The notes: generated from the letters alone by a model not told the origin. Shown: positions 34,879 to 44,362, numbered from the stretch's first letter. The stretch: 64,000 bases of DNA from Williamsia herbipolensis (GCF_000964005.1 NZ_JXYP01000030.1:1-64000), one strand, 5' to 3'. Made by a program: numbers and translations.

Positions 34879-35184
34879 ATGGCCAAGAAGTCGAAGATCA
34901 ACCGCAACGAGCACCGTCGCGAGGTCGTCGCACGACATGCGGCGCGCCGGGCAGAGCTCAAGGAGATCGTCCGCAGGCCCGGGTCATCGGACGACGAGCG
35001 CGCCGCCGCGCAACTGGCGCTGCAACGACTGCCCCGCGACGCCAGCCCCACACGCGTGCGCAATCGCGATGCGGTCGACGGGCGTCCTCGCGGTTACATC
35101 GGCAAGGCGGGCGTCTCCCGGGTGCGCTTCCGCGCGATGGCGCACAACGGAGAGCTGCCGGGTATCACGAAATCGAGCTGGTGA
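34879..35184 (+). CDS. rpsN2: 30S ribosomal protein S14, zinc-independent paralogue
   Basis: A 101-residue protein, the long S14 form without the CxxC-CxxC zinc site: [20 protein letters not shown] at the N-terminus and the C-terminal [21 protein letters not shown], typical of S14. It ends the operon with L28 and L33. RBS GAGGAGC precedes the start. Confidence 0.95.
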   Translation: MAKKSKINRNEHRREVVARHAARRAELKEIVRRPGSSDDERAAAQLALQRLPRDASPTRVRNRDAVDGRPRGYIGKAGVSRVRFRAMAHNGELPGITKSSW

Positions 35185-35292
35185 CGCCGCGACGGGCCGC
35201 ACCCTCGACGACCGTGGTCAAGAGCGGGTCAGATCTCGCGTAAGATGGACAATCGGCGATTGACCGAACGACAATGAACTGAGGAAGCGATC

Positions 35293-35550
35293 ATGGCTGC
35301 CAAGCCCACCCGTAAGCGCAACGAGAAGCCGACGAAGGTCGCCGCGAAGCGCAACATCCTGCGCGAGCGCAAGATCGACCACATCGACTACAAGGACGTC
35401 GCCCTGCTGCGCACGTTCCTCTCCGACCGCGGCAAGATCCGTAGCCGTCGCGTCACCGGCCTGAACCCGCAGCAGCAGCGACAGGTCGCCACCGCGATCC
35501 GCAACGCGCGTGAGATGGCCCTGCTGCCCTTCGTCACCACCGGTCGGTGA
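35293..35550 (+). CDS. rpsR2: 30S ribosomal protein S18, paralogue
   Basis: An 85-residue protein with [30 protein letters not shown], the S18 core. No Cys is present in the usual N-terminal position. ATG 35293 has ACTGAGGAAGCG upstream. It lies 108 bp after rpsN2, so it may have its own promoter; I see no clear second Zur box in that gap. The group of S18, S14, L33 and L28 paralogues matches the C-minus operon of M. smegmatis. Confidence 0.93.
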   Translation: MAAKPTRKRNEKPTKVAAKRNILRERKIDHIDYKDVALLRTFLSDRGKIRSRRVTGLNPQQQRQVATAIRNAREMALLPFVTTGR

Positions 35551-35650
35551 TCGTCGGCCGACCGGCACGCCACGCCTCGCGATGGTGCACCGGTCGGTCA
35601 CTCGTCCCGTGATCCCCAGTTCTGCCGGCACCGGACGCTAGACGGCGCCG

Positions 35651-36586
35651 GTGACCGGAGTCGTCCAGGGTTTCACCGTCATCTTCATCGTGATCGCGGT
35701 GGGTTACGTGCTGGGTCGCACCGAGGTCCTCGGACCCGACGCCCAGCAGGTGCTCGCCCGACTGGTGTTCTTCGTCTTCACCCCGGCGTTGTTGTTCGAT
35801 TCTCTCGCCACCACCGACATCTCGGTCATCTTCTCCTCGACCCTGGTGATCGCCGGGGGAAGCGCACTGCTGATCGGGCTGGCCTATTTCGTGCTCGCCC
35901 GGCTCGTGCTGCATCGCGAGATCCCCGAGGCCACGATCGGCGCGCTGGCGTCGTCGTATGTCAACAGCGCCAATCTCGGCATCCCCATCGCCATCTTCGT
36001 GTTGGACGACGCGTCGTTCGTGGCGCCGCTGCTGCTCTTCCAGATCATGATCTACTCGCCGATCGCGTTGACCGCCCTCGATCTGACCGCTCTGCGTGAC
36101 GCACCCGGCCGGATCACCCTGCGCGACACCGTCATAGCACCGCTCACGAACCCGATCGTGCTCGGCGGTGCCGCCGGCCTGGTGATCTCGCTCGCGGGGT
36201 GGCGGCTGCCGCACGCGGTCGCCGAACCGATCTCGATGCTCGGCAACGCCTCGGTGCCCGGCGCCCTCCTCGCGTTCGGGCTGTCGCTGACCGGGGTGTC
36301 GGTGCTCCGCAAGGGCGAGAGTCCGCGCCGCGACGTCGCGCTGGCGTCGGTGCTGAAGATGATCGCGCAGCCGCTGCTCGTGTTCGCGCTGTCGTACTGG
36401 CTGTTCGGCGAACGCGGCCACCATCTGTTCGCCCAGGTCGTGATCGCCTCACTGCCCACCGCGCAGAACGTGCTCGTGTACGCGACCCGTTACCGCCGCG
36501 GCGAGGTGCTCGCCCGCGACACGGCACTGGTCACCACGGTCGCGTCGATCCCCGTCATCGCGATCGTGGCCCTCCTGCTCGCCTGA
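35651..36586 (+). CDS. AEC (auxin efflux carrier) family transporter
   Basis: A 311-residue membrane protein with about ten helices in two halves. The start VVQGFTVIFIVIAVGYVLGR, LVFFVFTPALLFDSLA, YVNSANLGIPIAIFVL (central Asn-containing motif of the family) and the C-terminal SLPTAQNVLVYATRY are all AEC features. Family members move malate, auxin or similar organic anions. GTG 35651 is the probable start. No neighbour hints at the substrate. Confidence 0.88.
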   Translation: MTGVVQGFTVIFIVIAVGYVLGRTEVLGPDAQQVLARLVFFVFTPALLFDSLATTDISVIFSSTLVIAGGSALLIGLAYFVLARLVLHREIPEATIGALASSYVNSANLGIPIAIFVLDDASFVAPLLLFQIMIYSPIALTALDLTALRDAPGRITLRDTVIAPLTNPIVLGGAAGLVISLAGWRLPHAVAEPISMLGNASVPGALLAFGLSLTGVSVLRKGESPRRDVALASVLKMIAQPLLVFALSYWLFGERGHHLFAQVVIASLPTAQNVLVYATRYRRGEVLARDTALVTTVASIPVIAIVALLLA

Positions 36587-36644
36587 GCGGATTCATGACA
36601 TTTGTCGTAGCGGCGACGCCGCGGCGTTGGTTACCGTCGGTCAC

Positions 36645-37298
36645 ATGACCGAACCGTCGCCCTCGTTCGACAAACGTGCACGGCTGCGTGCCTCCGACGC
36701 CGACCGGGCCCTGGTGCACGACATCCTCGCCGCGGCCATGACCCAGGGGCACCTCTCCCCCGTCGAATACGAGACGCGGGCGTCGACGGCGGTGTCGGCG
36801 ACCACGTTCGGCGAACTCGACGCCCTCACCGACGACCTGCCGGTCAACGACATCGCCGCACACGCGGGCGAACTCTCGCTCACCAAATCTGCTGTGGCAC
36901 CGGCCTACACGATGGGGTCGGGGCCCGATCCGGCCACCGTGCACACGAAGGTCGCGGTGATGAGCGGGACCGAACTGAAGGGCACCGTGCCCGTCGGCGA
37001 CCGCCTCACCGTGGTCACGGTGATGGGCGGCGCCGAGATCGACCTGCGGCGCGTCGAGTTCACCGCCCCGGTGTTGACGATCCAGGCGGTCGCGGTCATG
37101 GGCGGCATCGAGATCCTCGTCCCCGAGGACGCCACCGTGCAGGTCCGCGGGATCGGTGTGATGGGTGGGTTCCCGCACGACGCCGCCGGCCGCGGACGCC
37201 CCGGCGCACCCACCATCGTCGTCAACGGACTCGCGCTCATGGGCGGCGTCGAGGTGTCGCGCAAACGTCCCTCGATCTCACGGGGAGACGAGCATTAG
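36645..37298 (+). CDS. DUF1707 domain protein with LiaF-like C-terminus
   Basis: A 217-residue protein. The N-terminal DUF1707 domain is clear: RLRASDADRALVHDILAAAMTQGHLSPVEYETRASTAVSA...LDALTDDLP pattern (SHOCT-like short helices). The rest is a beta-strand repeat with MSGTELKG, VMGGAEIDLR, VMGGIEILVP and VMGGFPHD, the LiaF/DUF2154 C-terminal type. No membrane helix is seen. ATG 36645 is used. The family is widespread in actinobacteria with no proven role; envelope stress sensing is one idea from LiaF. Confidence 0.85.
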   Translation: MTEPSPSFDKRARLRASDADRALVHDILAAAMTQGHLSPVEYETRASTAVSATTFGELDALTDDLPVNDIAAHAGELSLTKSAVAPAYTMGSGPDPATVHTKVAVMSGTELKGTVPVGDRLTVVTVMGGAEIDLRRVEFTAPVLTIQAVAVMGGIEILVPEDATVQVRGIGVMGGFPHDAAGRGRPGAPTIVVNGLALMGGVEVSRKRPSISRGDEH

Positions 37299-37306
37299 AG
37301 CGCGGA

Positions 37307-38125
37307 TCAGGTGAGCCGGTCGAGCAGACCGCGGGCATCGACCGGCGCGCGGACCTTCTGATCGTTGTCGAAGTAGACGAAGACGTCGCCGTGGTGGGCG
37401 CGATCGGCGAATCGGCTCGCCCACGTGTCGAGGGCGTCGTCGGTGTAGCCGCTGACGTAGATCTCGGCGTCGCCGTGCAGACGGGCGTAGGAGAAGTCGG
37501 TGGTCATCTCGTCGATCACGGGGAACTTCTCGGCCGAGTCGGCGAGAACGACCGCGACTCCCGCGCCGCGCAGCAGATCGATCAGGGTGTCGTCGACGAA
37601 GCTGGGGTGACGGACCTCGAGCACGTGGCGCATCGGGCGATCGGTCTCGACCGTTGTCCACGCCCGTCCGTCGAGGCGTGCGTTACGGCCGCGGGCGAGT
37701 TCGGCCGCCGCCGCCGTCGTCGCGGGCAACCGGTCCAGGAAGTCGTGGAGCACCGCGGCGTCGAACCGCATGGTCGGCGGGAGTTGCCACAGCACCGGGC
37801 CGAGCTTGTGCTCGAGTGCGAGCACGCCCGAGGCGAAGAAGTTCGCCAACGGCGTCTCGACGTCGACGAGCTTCTTCATGTGGGTGATGAAGCGCGGCCC
37901 CTTCATCGAGAACACGAAGTCATCGGGTGTCGACTCCGCCCAGCGGCGATAGCTCTCCGGCTTCTGCAGCGCGTAGAACGAGCCGTTGATCTCGACGGAG
38001 TTCAGTGTGTGCGAGAGGTGTTCGAGCTCGCGGCGCTGCGGCAGGCCCTTCGGATAGAAGGTGCCCCGCCACGGCGCGTACACCCACCCCGACGTGCCGA
38101 CCCTGACGGTGCCCGCCGTGGTCAC
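37307..38125 (-). CDS. DUF72 (YecE-like) TIM-barrel protein
   Basis: A 272-residue protein: VRVGTSGWVYAPWRGTFYPKGL, LNSVEINGSFYALQKPESYRRWAEST and FSMKGPRFITHMKKL are the DUF72 signatures; the end has YVYFDNDQK-like FVYFDNDQKVRAPVDA. Family fold is a TIM barrel, function unknown. GTG start overlaps the VWA gene stop by 4 bp, so it forms an operon with the VWA/MoxR pair. Converges with the DUF1707 gene, leaving 8 bp. Confidence 0.9.
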   Translation of the reverse strand: MTTAGTVRVGTSGWVYAPWRGTFYPKGLPQRRELEHLSHTLNSVEINGSFYALQKPESYRRWAESTPDDFVFSMKGPRFITHMKKLVDVETPLANFFASGVLALEHKLGPVLWQLPPTMRFDAAVLHDFLDRLPATTAAAAELARGRNARLDGRAWTTVETDRPMRHVLEVRHPSFVDDTLIDLLRGAGVAVVLADSAEKFPVIDEMTTDFSYARLHGDAEIYVSGYTDDALDTWASRFADRAHHGDVFVYFDNDQKVRAPVDARGLLDRLT

Positions 38126-40125
38126 CGACGGCGGCCCCGGCGCGACCCGAGGTAGTCGCCGACCACGGCGGCGCCCAGGCCGTCGAGGTCGGGGGCCACG
38201 ACCCGGCCGCCGATCCGACGGGCCACCTGGTCGATGAACCGTTCCAGACTCGGGTCGTCACCGAGCCGGAAGATGGTGACCTGCGCCCCGAGTCGCGAGA
38301 TGTTGTCCAGTTCGCGGACGGTGACCGCGAGCGTCGCGGGATGCGGCGGCCAGTCGAAGAAGGAATGCCCGTCGGGTTCGAGATGCGAGGTCGGTTCGCC
38401 GTCGGTGACGATGAGGACCACCGGCTGTGCGTTGGGGTGCTTGCGCAGGTGTCGTCCCGCCAACAGCAGAGCGTGGTGCAGGTTGGTGCCCTGCTCGGCC
38501 ACCGCCTGCAGCCCGGTCAGCTCGGAGATGTCGATGCTGCGGGCGTGCCGACCGAACGCGATGATCTCGAGTTCGTCGCTGCGGAACCGCGTGCTGATGA
38601 GGTGGTTGAGCGCGACGGCGGTGCGCTTCATCGGCAACCAGCGACCCTGCATCTCCATCGAGAACGAGGTGTCGACCAGCAGGACGACCGCCGCCTGCGT
38701 GCGCGACTCGGTCTCCGAGACCTCCACGTCACGCACGTCGATGCGCACGCCGTGGCGCGCGAGATCTCCTGCGGCCAACGACCTCTCGGGATCCTCGATG
38801 ATGGTGCGTCGCACCGCGTTGCCGACGGTGGCGGTCACGTCCCACGGCTCGGTGTCGCCGAACTCCCATTCACGGGTGGCCCCGGTCGACTCACCGGTCG
38901 CGCCGGCACGACGCGTCTGGCGGTCACCCGAGCGGCCCGAGAGTCGGTCGGCGACGTCGCGGAAGATCGATTGACCCAACTGCCGCATGGCCTTCGGCGA
39001 CAGGCGGAGGTTGCCGTCGGCGTCACGATCGAACAGGCCCTGCTGGGCGAGCGCCTTCTCCAGCTCCGCCAGGGTGCGCGCATCGACCGCGGCCTCGGGT
39101 CCGAGCTGGCGGGCCAGCGCCTCGAGGTCGATGTCGTCGAGTTGGGACCCGTTGTACTGCTGCGAGAGCTGCTCGGACAACGACTCCAGTTCGGCGAGAT
39201 CCTGCAGCGCGCCGACACCCTCGCCCATACCCATACCCTGCTGGCCCTCGAAGTCCTGCGAGTCGCCCCACCCGAGGTCGGGGCGGGCCTCGCGGAGCTG
39301 CGAGTCCATCTGGCTCAACTGGTTCATCAGGTCGGGCGAGCCGAAGGCCTGCTGCGACAACTGATCGAGCTCGGCCCGCTGCTCGGGCGAGAGCGAGTTG
39401 TAGAACGCCTGCGCCGCCGCGGCACGCTTGGCGAGGGAGTCGATGAGCTCCTCGGTCGACTGCGGGTTGTCGGGGAAGTGCTGACCGTGCTTGCCCATGA
39501 ACTCGTCGAACGCCTCGGTGGTGTCCTCGCCCCGGTTGTGCTTGGCGAGAAGCTCGTTCAGGTCGGCGAGCATCTCTGTGATGGCCTGCCGATCCTCCTC
39601 GGTCGCCCCTTCGAGGGCCTGCTTCATGCCCTCGAAACGCTGATCGAGCATCTCCCGGCCGAGCAGGTCCTTGATCTTGTCGTAGTCGGCTTTCGCCTCG
39701 GGGCTGCGGAACTCGTAGTTCGCGAGCTCCTGCACCGCCTGCGCGGTCGACGGCGACAGGTTCTCGATCTGCATCTCGGCGAACCGCGCGTCGTCGTCGA
39801 GATCGCGGGCGAGCTGCTTGCGTTCGGCGAGTACGGCGTTGTCGAGCAGCTCCTTCACCTCGGCGAACGTGCCGTCGAGGTTGCGCTTCTTCAGCAGCTC
39901 CTGGCGTTTGCGGTTGATCTCCTCGCGCAGCTTGTCCAGGCCCCGCATCTCCTGCGTACCGCGACGCAGGTACTCGCGCATCGCGCGCTGCGGCGAGACG
40001 CCGGCCATCACGTCGGCACCGATCTCGTCGAGTGCCTCACGCAGGTCGACCGGCGGGGCCAGCGGGTCGGGCCCACCGGTGTAGCGGCGATACCGTGAGC
40101 GGTGGAATCTGTTGCGGGCCATCAT
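38122..40125 (-). CDS. Von Willebrand factor A domain protein (Rv0959-like)
   Basis: A 667-residue cytosolic protein. Residues 1-330 are helical and rich in E, Q and R, probably partly coiled coil; a Met/Gly-rich patch (GMGMGEGVGA) precedes another helical segment. The C-terminal VWA domain begins near residue 478 with the metal site DTSFSM (D485) and a later TDGEPTS. It pairs with the AAA protein encoded just upstream, as Rv0959 does with Rv0958. MoxR/VWA pairs act as chaperones that load metals or assemble complexes; no target is identifiable here. Confidence 0.88.
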   Translation of the reverse strand: MMARNRFHRSRYRRYTGGPDPLAPPVDLREALDEIGADVMAGVSPQRAMREYLRRGTQEMRGLDKLREEINRKRQELLKKRNLDGTFAEVKELLDNAVLAERKQLARDLDDDARFAEMQIENLSPSTAQAVQELANYEFRSPEAKADYDKIKDLLGREMLDQRFEGMKQALEGATEEDRQAITEMLADLNELLAKHNRGEDTTEAFDEFMGKHGQHFPDNPQSTEELIDSLAKRAAAAQAFYNSLSPEQRAELDQLSQQAFGSPDLMNQLSQMDSQLREARPDLGWGDSQDFEGQQGMGMGEGVGALQDLAELESLSEQLSQQYNGSQLDDIDLEALARQLGPEAAVDARTLAELEKALAQQGLFDRDADGNLRLSPKAMRQLGQSIFRDVADRLSGRSGDRQTRRAGATGESTGATREWEFGDTEPWDVTATVGNAVRRTIIEDPERSLAAGDLARHGVRIDVRDVEVSETESRTQAAVVLLVDTSFSMEMQGRWLPMKRTAVALNHLISTRFRSDELEIIAFGRHARSIDISELTGLQAVAEQGTNLHHALLLAGRHLRKHPNAQPVVLIVTDGEPTSHLEPDGHSFFDWPPHPATLAVTVRELDNISRLGAQVTIFRLGDDPSLERFIDQVARRIGGRVVAPDLDGLGAAVVGDYLGSRRGRRR

Positions 40126-40149
40126 CAGTCTCTGTCCGTGTGGTGTGTG

Positions 40150-41559
40150 TCAGCCGTAGATGGTCTGACCGGAATCGTCGGCCTCCTTGCCGATCCGGCG
40201 GGCGAGGAACAACCCCTCGAGCGCGAGTTCCAGTGCGCTGGCGCGTTCCCCGTCGTCGGTGGCCTCCAGGCGCTCGGCGATGGTGTCGATGACCGCACCC
40301 GTGCGCTCGGGCTCCGGGATCGATCCCAGGAGTTCCTTCGCCGTCACGCGGTCACCGGTGACCACGGGCTCGCCGGTCTCGAGTGCGGAGACCAACGGCG
40401 CCATGTCGATCCCGGCGAGGTGCTCACGCACGGTGTCGGCGGTGGCTTTGCGCAGCAGATGCTCGAGGATCTCCATCTCGCGGCCCTCCTCGCCCGACTC
40501 GAACTCGACCTTGCCGCGCAGCACCTCGATCACCGATCCGAGGTCGACGACGCGTGCGGTCGCCGACTCCTCGCCGACGACCGTCGCCCGGTGCAGCGCC
40601 GCCGCGGCGACCGTCTCGGCGCCGGCGATCGCGAAACGCGCGGAGATGCCCGAGCGCTGATCGACCGACGGGTGATCCCGCACGTAGCGGGTGAAGCGGG
40701 CGAGGATCTCGGTGACGAAGGTCGGCACGGTGGCGACGAGATCGGCCTCCTGCTCGATGACGGCGACCTCGTCGTCGAGTTCGAGCGGATAGTGGGTGCG
40801 GATCTCGGCGCCGAAGCGGTCCTTGAGCGGGGTGATGATACGACCGCGGTTGGTGTAGTCCTCGGGGTTGGCGCTGGCCATCAGCATCACGTCGAGCGGC
40901 AGGCGCAGCGAGTAACCGCGGACCTGGATGTCGCGCTCCTCCATCACGTTGAGCATGGAGACCTGGATGCGCTCGGCGAGGTCGGGGAGCTCGTTGATGG
41001 CGACGATGCCGCGGTGCGCGCGGGGGATGAGACCGAAGTGGATGGTCTCCGGGTCACCGAGGCTGCGGCCCTCGGCCACCTTCATGGGGTCGACGTCGCC
41101 GACGAGATCGCCGACGGAGGTGTCGGGGGTGGCCAGCTTCTCGGCGTAGCGCTCGGAGCGGTGCTTCCACGCGATCGGCAGGTCGTCCTGCAGATTGGCG
41201 GCCTTGCGGATCGAGGCCGGGGTGATCGGCTCGTAGGGGTGCTCGTTGAGCTCGGCGCCCTCGATGACCGGCGTCCACTCGTCGAGCAGGCCCACGAGGG
41301 TGCGCAGCAGGCGGGTCTTGCCCTGGCCGCGCTCACCGAGCATGACCACGTCGTGACCGGCGAGCAGGGCGCGCTCGAGCTGCGGGATCACGGTCGTCTC
41401 GAACCCGACGATGCCCGGCCACGGGTCGGCGCCGGTACGCAGCGCGGTGAGGAGGTTGTTGCGGATCTCGTCTTTGATCGATCGCTGGATGTGTCCGGAG
41501 GCGCGGAGTTCCCCGAGGGTGCGCGGCGTGGGATGAGCAGTTTGCTGAGACGTCACCAC
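40150..41559 (-). CDS. MoxR/magnesium chelatase-like AAA+ ATPase (Rv0958-like)
   Basis: A 469-residue AAA+ protein. Walker A is GERGQGKTRLL, Walker B is GIVAINELPDL (Glu replaced by Asn-Glu order, as in many MoxR-like proteins), sensor 1 MLMASANPEDYTNRGRII, and the arginine region LKDRFGAEIRTHYP. The AAA domain resembles the ChlI subunit of magnesium chelatase. The VWA gene follows 24 bp downstream, giving the classical AAA/VWA operon. GTG 41559 or 41556 starts it. Confidence 0.9.
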   Translation of the reverse strand: MVTSQQTAHPTPRTLGELRASGHIQRSIKDEIRNNLLTALRTGADPWPGIVGFETTVIPQLERALLAGHDVVMLGERGQGKTRLLRTLVGLLDEWTPVIEGAELNEHPYEPITPASIRKAANLQDDLPIAWKHRSERYAEKLATPDTSVGDLVGDVDPMKVAEGRSLGDPETIHFGLIPRAHRGIVAINELPDLAERIQVSMLNVMEERDIQVRGYSLRLPLDVMLMASANPEDYTNRGRIITPLKDRFGAEIRTHYPLELDDEVAVIEQEADLVATVPTFVTEILARFTRYVRDHPSVDQRSGISARFAIAGAETVAAAALHRATVVGEESATARVVDLGSVIEVLRGKVEFESGEEGREMEILEHLLRKATADTVREHLAGIDMAPLVSALETGEPVVTGDRVTAKELLGSIPEPERTGAVIDTIAERLEATDDGERASALELALEGLFLARRIGKEADDSGQTIYG

Positions 41560-41660
41560 TCCACGCTACGAGTCTTTGGATGTCCGTGCACCGGACTGCC
41601 CTCGTCCGGTCGATTCCTCGCACGTCGCCGTGTCCCGCTCGGCGGAGGTTTTCGGCACGG

Positions 41661-42398
41661 TCAACGGACGGCGAGCCAGACGGCGAGTGCGAAACCGAGG
41701 ATGCCGATGGTGATGCGCAGCGGGGTCTCGGGCAGCCGGGCGACGACGGGCGGCCCGGCGTACCCGCCGGCGAGGCAGCCGATGCCCATCGCGACCGCGG
41801 CGACCCAGTGCACCGGACCGGTCGCGGCGAACACGATCGCGGCGACGAGGTTGCAGATGCCGAGCAGCGCCGACTTCAGCAGCGTGGCCCGCCACAGCGG
41901 ATGGGCGCTGGTGACCAACGCGAGTGCCAGGAAGATCGTGCCCGCACCGGCACCGAAGTAGCCGCCGTAGACCGAGACGATCGCGATGCCGACGGCGAAC
42001 ACGATCGGCAGTTCCCGATGCCCCGCCATCCGCCGCAACCACGGCTGGGCGAGCACGGCCGCCGACGCCAGCGCCACGAGGTAGGGCACCACGGTCTCGA
42101 ACGAACCGGGCGGCGACCGCAGCAGCAGGATCGCGCCGGCCAGTCCCCCGGCCGCCGACAGCACTCCGAGCGCGACCAGCCGCCGCGGCTCGTCGAGCAA
42201 CTTGGTCCCCGACTGCGCACTGCTGCCGACGCCGACCGACACCAGCGCGACGGTGTTGGTGACGTTCGCCGCGAGCGGCGGCAGACCGGCCAGCAGGAGA
42301 GCCGGATAGCTCACGATGGACGCGAGACCGGTGATGTAGCCGACCAGCCCAGCGCCGAAACCGGCTGCCACGAGCAGCACCAGGGTGAGGAACGTCAT
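41661..42398 (-). CDS. TauE/SafE family sulfite exporter-like protein
   Basis: A 245-residue membrane protein with about eight helices. The N-terminal VAAGFGAGLVGYITGLASIVSYPALLLAGLPPLAANVTNTVA and the internal YGGYFGAGAGTIFLALALV are the two matching halves of the TauE/SafE (DUF81) family. Members export sulfite, sulfoacetate or other organosulfur anions. Neighbours give no sulfur context except the methionine importer that is divergent on the other side. Confidence 0.87.
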   Translation of the reverse strand: MTFLTLVLLVAAGFGAGLVGYITGLASIVSYPALLLAGLPPLAANVTNTVALVSVGVGSSAQSGTKLLDEPRRLVALGVLSAAGGLAGAILLLRSPPGSFETVVPYLVALASAAVLAQPWLRRMAGHRELPIVFAVGIAIVSVYGGYFGAGAGTIFLALALVTSAHPLWRATLLKSALLGICNLVAAIVFAATGPVHWVAAVAMGIGCLAGGYAGPPVVARLPETPLRITIGILGFALAVWLAVR

Positions 42399-42565
42399 CA
42401 GGAGGCCATTGTGCGCGTCGGCGTCGGACGTTTCGGCGTCCGGGTGGCCGCAGGCGCGGTGCTAGCACGAATCCTACGCTCGGGTAAAGGGTTACGCGCC
42501 TCTGCCGAGGCCGGGCCACGAATCACGCTGATTTGAACACTTGGGACATCCGCCCCCGGTCACCG

Positions 42566-43582
42566 ATGATTCTCGGCGTGATCGAGATCCATGACCTGAC
42601 CAAGACCTACGGCCGCGGCGCCGACGCCGTGACCGTGCTCGACCGTGTCGACTTCACCGTCTCCGCCGGTGAGATCTTCGCCGTCGTGGGGCCGTCGGGT
42701 GCCGGCAAATCCACGCTCACGCAATGCATCAACCTGCTCGAACGTCCGACGTCGGGAGAGGTGGTCGTCAACGGCGAACGCCTGACCGATCTCGACGCGA
42801 AGTCCCTGCGCGTCGCACGCCGCCGCATCGGCACCGTGTTCCAGTCGGCGAACCTGTTGAGCCGACGCACCGCCGCGCAGAACGTCGCGCTGCCCCTGGA
42901 GTACCTCGGGGTGACGACCGCGCAGACGAAGGCCCGTGTCGCCGAGCTGCTCGACCGGGTCGGATTGTCCCCGCACGCCGACAAATACCCGCACCAGCTC
43001 TCGGGCGGGCAGCGCCAGCGGGTCGGCATCGCCCGTGCCCTGGCCCTGCGACCGTCGGTGCTGCTCTCCGACGAGGCGACCTCCGGGCTCGATCCCGCGG
43101 CCACCGAATCGTTCCTCGACCTGCTCCGCGAGGTCCGCGACGACCTCGACCTCGCCGTGGTGTTCATCACCCACGAGATGGACACGATCGTGAAGATCGC
43201 CGACCGCGTCGGTCGACTCGATCACGGACGCATCGCCGAGCAGGGCGCCGTCGTCGACCTGCTCCTCGACCCCGAATCCGTTCTCGGGGAGGCCCTTCGA
43301 CCGCAGAGCGCGGCGTCGTCCGCCGCACCCGGACAGGTGGTCGTCGAGGTGACCCACAACTCGGTCGCGGTTCCTGGCGACTGGATCGTGCGACTGTCGA
43401 ACCAGATCGGTGCGCCGGTGTCGGTGCTCGGCGGTCACGTCGGCGACGTCGCCGGGGTGTCGGTGGGCCACTGGACCCTCGCCGTGGATGCCACTGCCGC
43501 GGACAAGGTCCCTGACGCCGTCGGCGCGCTGGGCCTGGCGGAGCGGACCGATGTCGCCGCTGCATCGGTGGTCGCGGCATGA
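42566..43582 (+). CDS. metN: Methionine-type ABC importer, ATP-binding protein
   Basis: About 338 residues. Walker A GPSGAGKST, signature LSGGQRQRVGIARAL, Walker B VLLSDEATSGLDP with the D-loop, and the H-loop THEMD are intact. The C-terminal 90 residues form a NIL (ACT-like) domain (VSVLGGHVGDVAGVSVGHWTLAV), which in MetN binds methionine and inhibits transport. ATG 42566 and GTG 42578 (VIEIHDLTKTY) are both possible; ribosome sites are weak. Followed by metI with a 4 bp overlap. I see no SAM riboswitch in the 167 bases upstream. Confidence 0.92.
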   Translation: MILGVIEIHDLTKTYGRGADAVTVLDRVDFTVSAGEIFAVVGPSGAGKSTLTQCINLLERPTSGEVVVNGERLTDLDAKSLRVARRRIGTVFQSANLLSRRTAAQNVALPLEYLGVTTAQTKARVAELLDRVGLSPHADKYPHQLSGGQRQRVGIARALALRPSVLLSDEATSGLDPAATESFLDLLREVRDDLDLAVVFITHEMDTIVKIADRVGRLDHGRIAEQGAVVDLLLDPESVLGEALRPQSAASSAAPGQVVVEVTHNSVAVPGDWIVRLSNQIGAPVSVLGGHVGDVAGVSVGHWTLAVDATAADKVPDAVGALGLAERTDVAAASVVAA

Positions 43583-44322
43583 GCGCGACAACATCGGTCC
43601 TGGCGTCGATCACGGTTCCCACGAACGAGATCCCCGGCCTGTTGATCCCCGCGTTCCGGGACACGATCATCATGGTCGGGATCGTGATGGTCATCGTGCT
43701 GCTGGTCGGCGTCCCGCTCGGCGCGATCGTCCACAACCTCGCGCCCGGCGGACTGTTCGAGAACCGTCGACTCCACACACCGCTGTCGTGGATCATCAGC
43801 ATCGGACGGTCGCTGCCCTTCCTGGTGCTGATGACATCGATCATCCCGTTCACCCGATTCATCACCGGCACCAACATCGGCATCCCCGCCGCGGTCGTCC
43901 CGATGTCGATCGCCGGTATCGCGTTCTTCACCCGCATCGTCGAGAACTCGCTGCGGGCGGTGCCCACGTCGGTGGTGGCCGCGGCGACGGCATCGGGGGG
44001 ATCGACCGTCCAGATCATCTGGACCGCACAGATATCCGAGGCCCTGCCGAACATCGTCGGCGGTCTCACCATCAACACGATCGCGATGATCGAGTACTCG
44101 GCCATCGCGGGCACCATCGGCGCGGGCGGCCTCGGATACATCGCGGTCACCTACGGCTACCAGCGTTTCGATCACCAGGTGATGATCGCGACCATCGTCA
44201 CCCTCGTGATCACCGTCGCGGCCATCCAGCTCATCGGCGACGCTCTCGTCCGGTTCCTCACCCCCGAGAAGTCACGCCGGTCGACCTCCCGCCGAACCGA
44301 CACCGTTCCCACCCCGGTCTGA
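43579..44322 (+). CDS. metI: Methionine-type ABC importer, permease
   Basis: A 247-residue permease with five or six helices. IPAFRDTIIMVGIVMVIVLLVGVPLG, NRRLHTPLSWIISIGRSLPFLVL and the coupling-loop region EALPNIVGGLTINTIAMIEYSAIAGTIGAGGLG (in part) are typical of MetI. Its ATG overlaps the metN stop. The stop codon falls inside the first unit of a 16 bp tandem repeat. Works with MetN and MetQ to import D- and L-methionine. Confidence 0.92.
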   Translation: MSATTSVLASITVPTNEIPGLLIPAFRDTIIMVGIVMVIVLLVGVPLGAIVHNLAPGGLFENRRLHTPLSWIISIGRSLPFLVLMTSIIPFTRFITGTNIGIPAAVVPMSIAGIAFFTRIVENSLRAVPTSVVAAATASGGSTVQIIWTAQISEALPNIVGGLTINTIAMIEYSAIAGTIGAGGLGYIAVTYGYQRFDHQVMIATIVTLVITVAAIQLIGDALVRFLTPEKSRRSTSRRTDTVPTPV

Positions 44323-44362
44323 CGCCACCCCGGTCTGACCCCACCGCCGTCTGACCCCACCG
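44312..44362. repeat. 16 bp tandem repeat, three copies, across the metI stop
   Basis: Units CCCCGGTCTGACGCCA, CCCCGGTCTGACCCCA and CCGCCGTCTGACCCCA follow head to tail, with a fourth partial copy. Each carries TGA in the same frame as the first, so copy-number change would not alter the metI end. Function unknown; slippage product. Confidence 0.75.

Noticed and set aside
35551-35650. Terminator after rpsR2
   Set aside because: Only short imperfect pairing between CCGACCGG and CACCGGTCGG could be found, not convincing as a hairpin.
42399-42565. SAM riboswitch in front of metN
   Set aside because: No conserved P1-P4 core or terminator hairpin could be drawn in these 167 bases.
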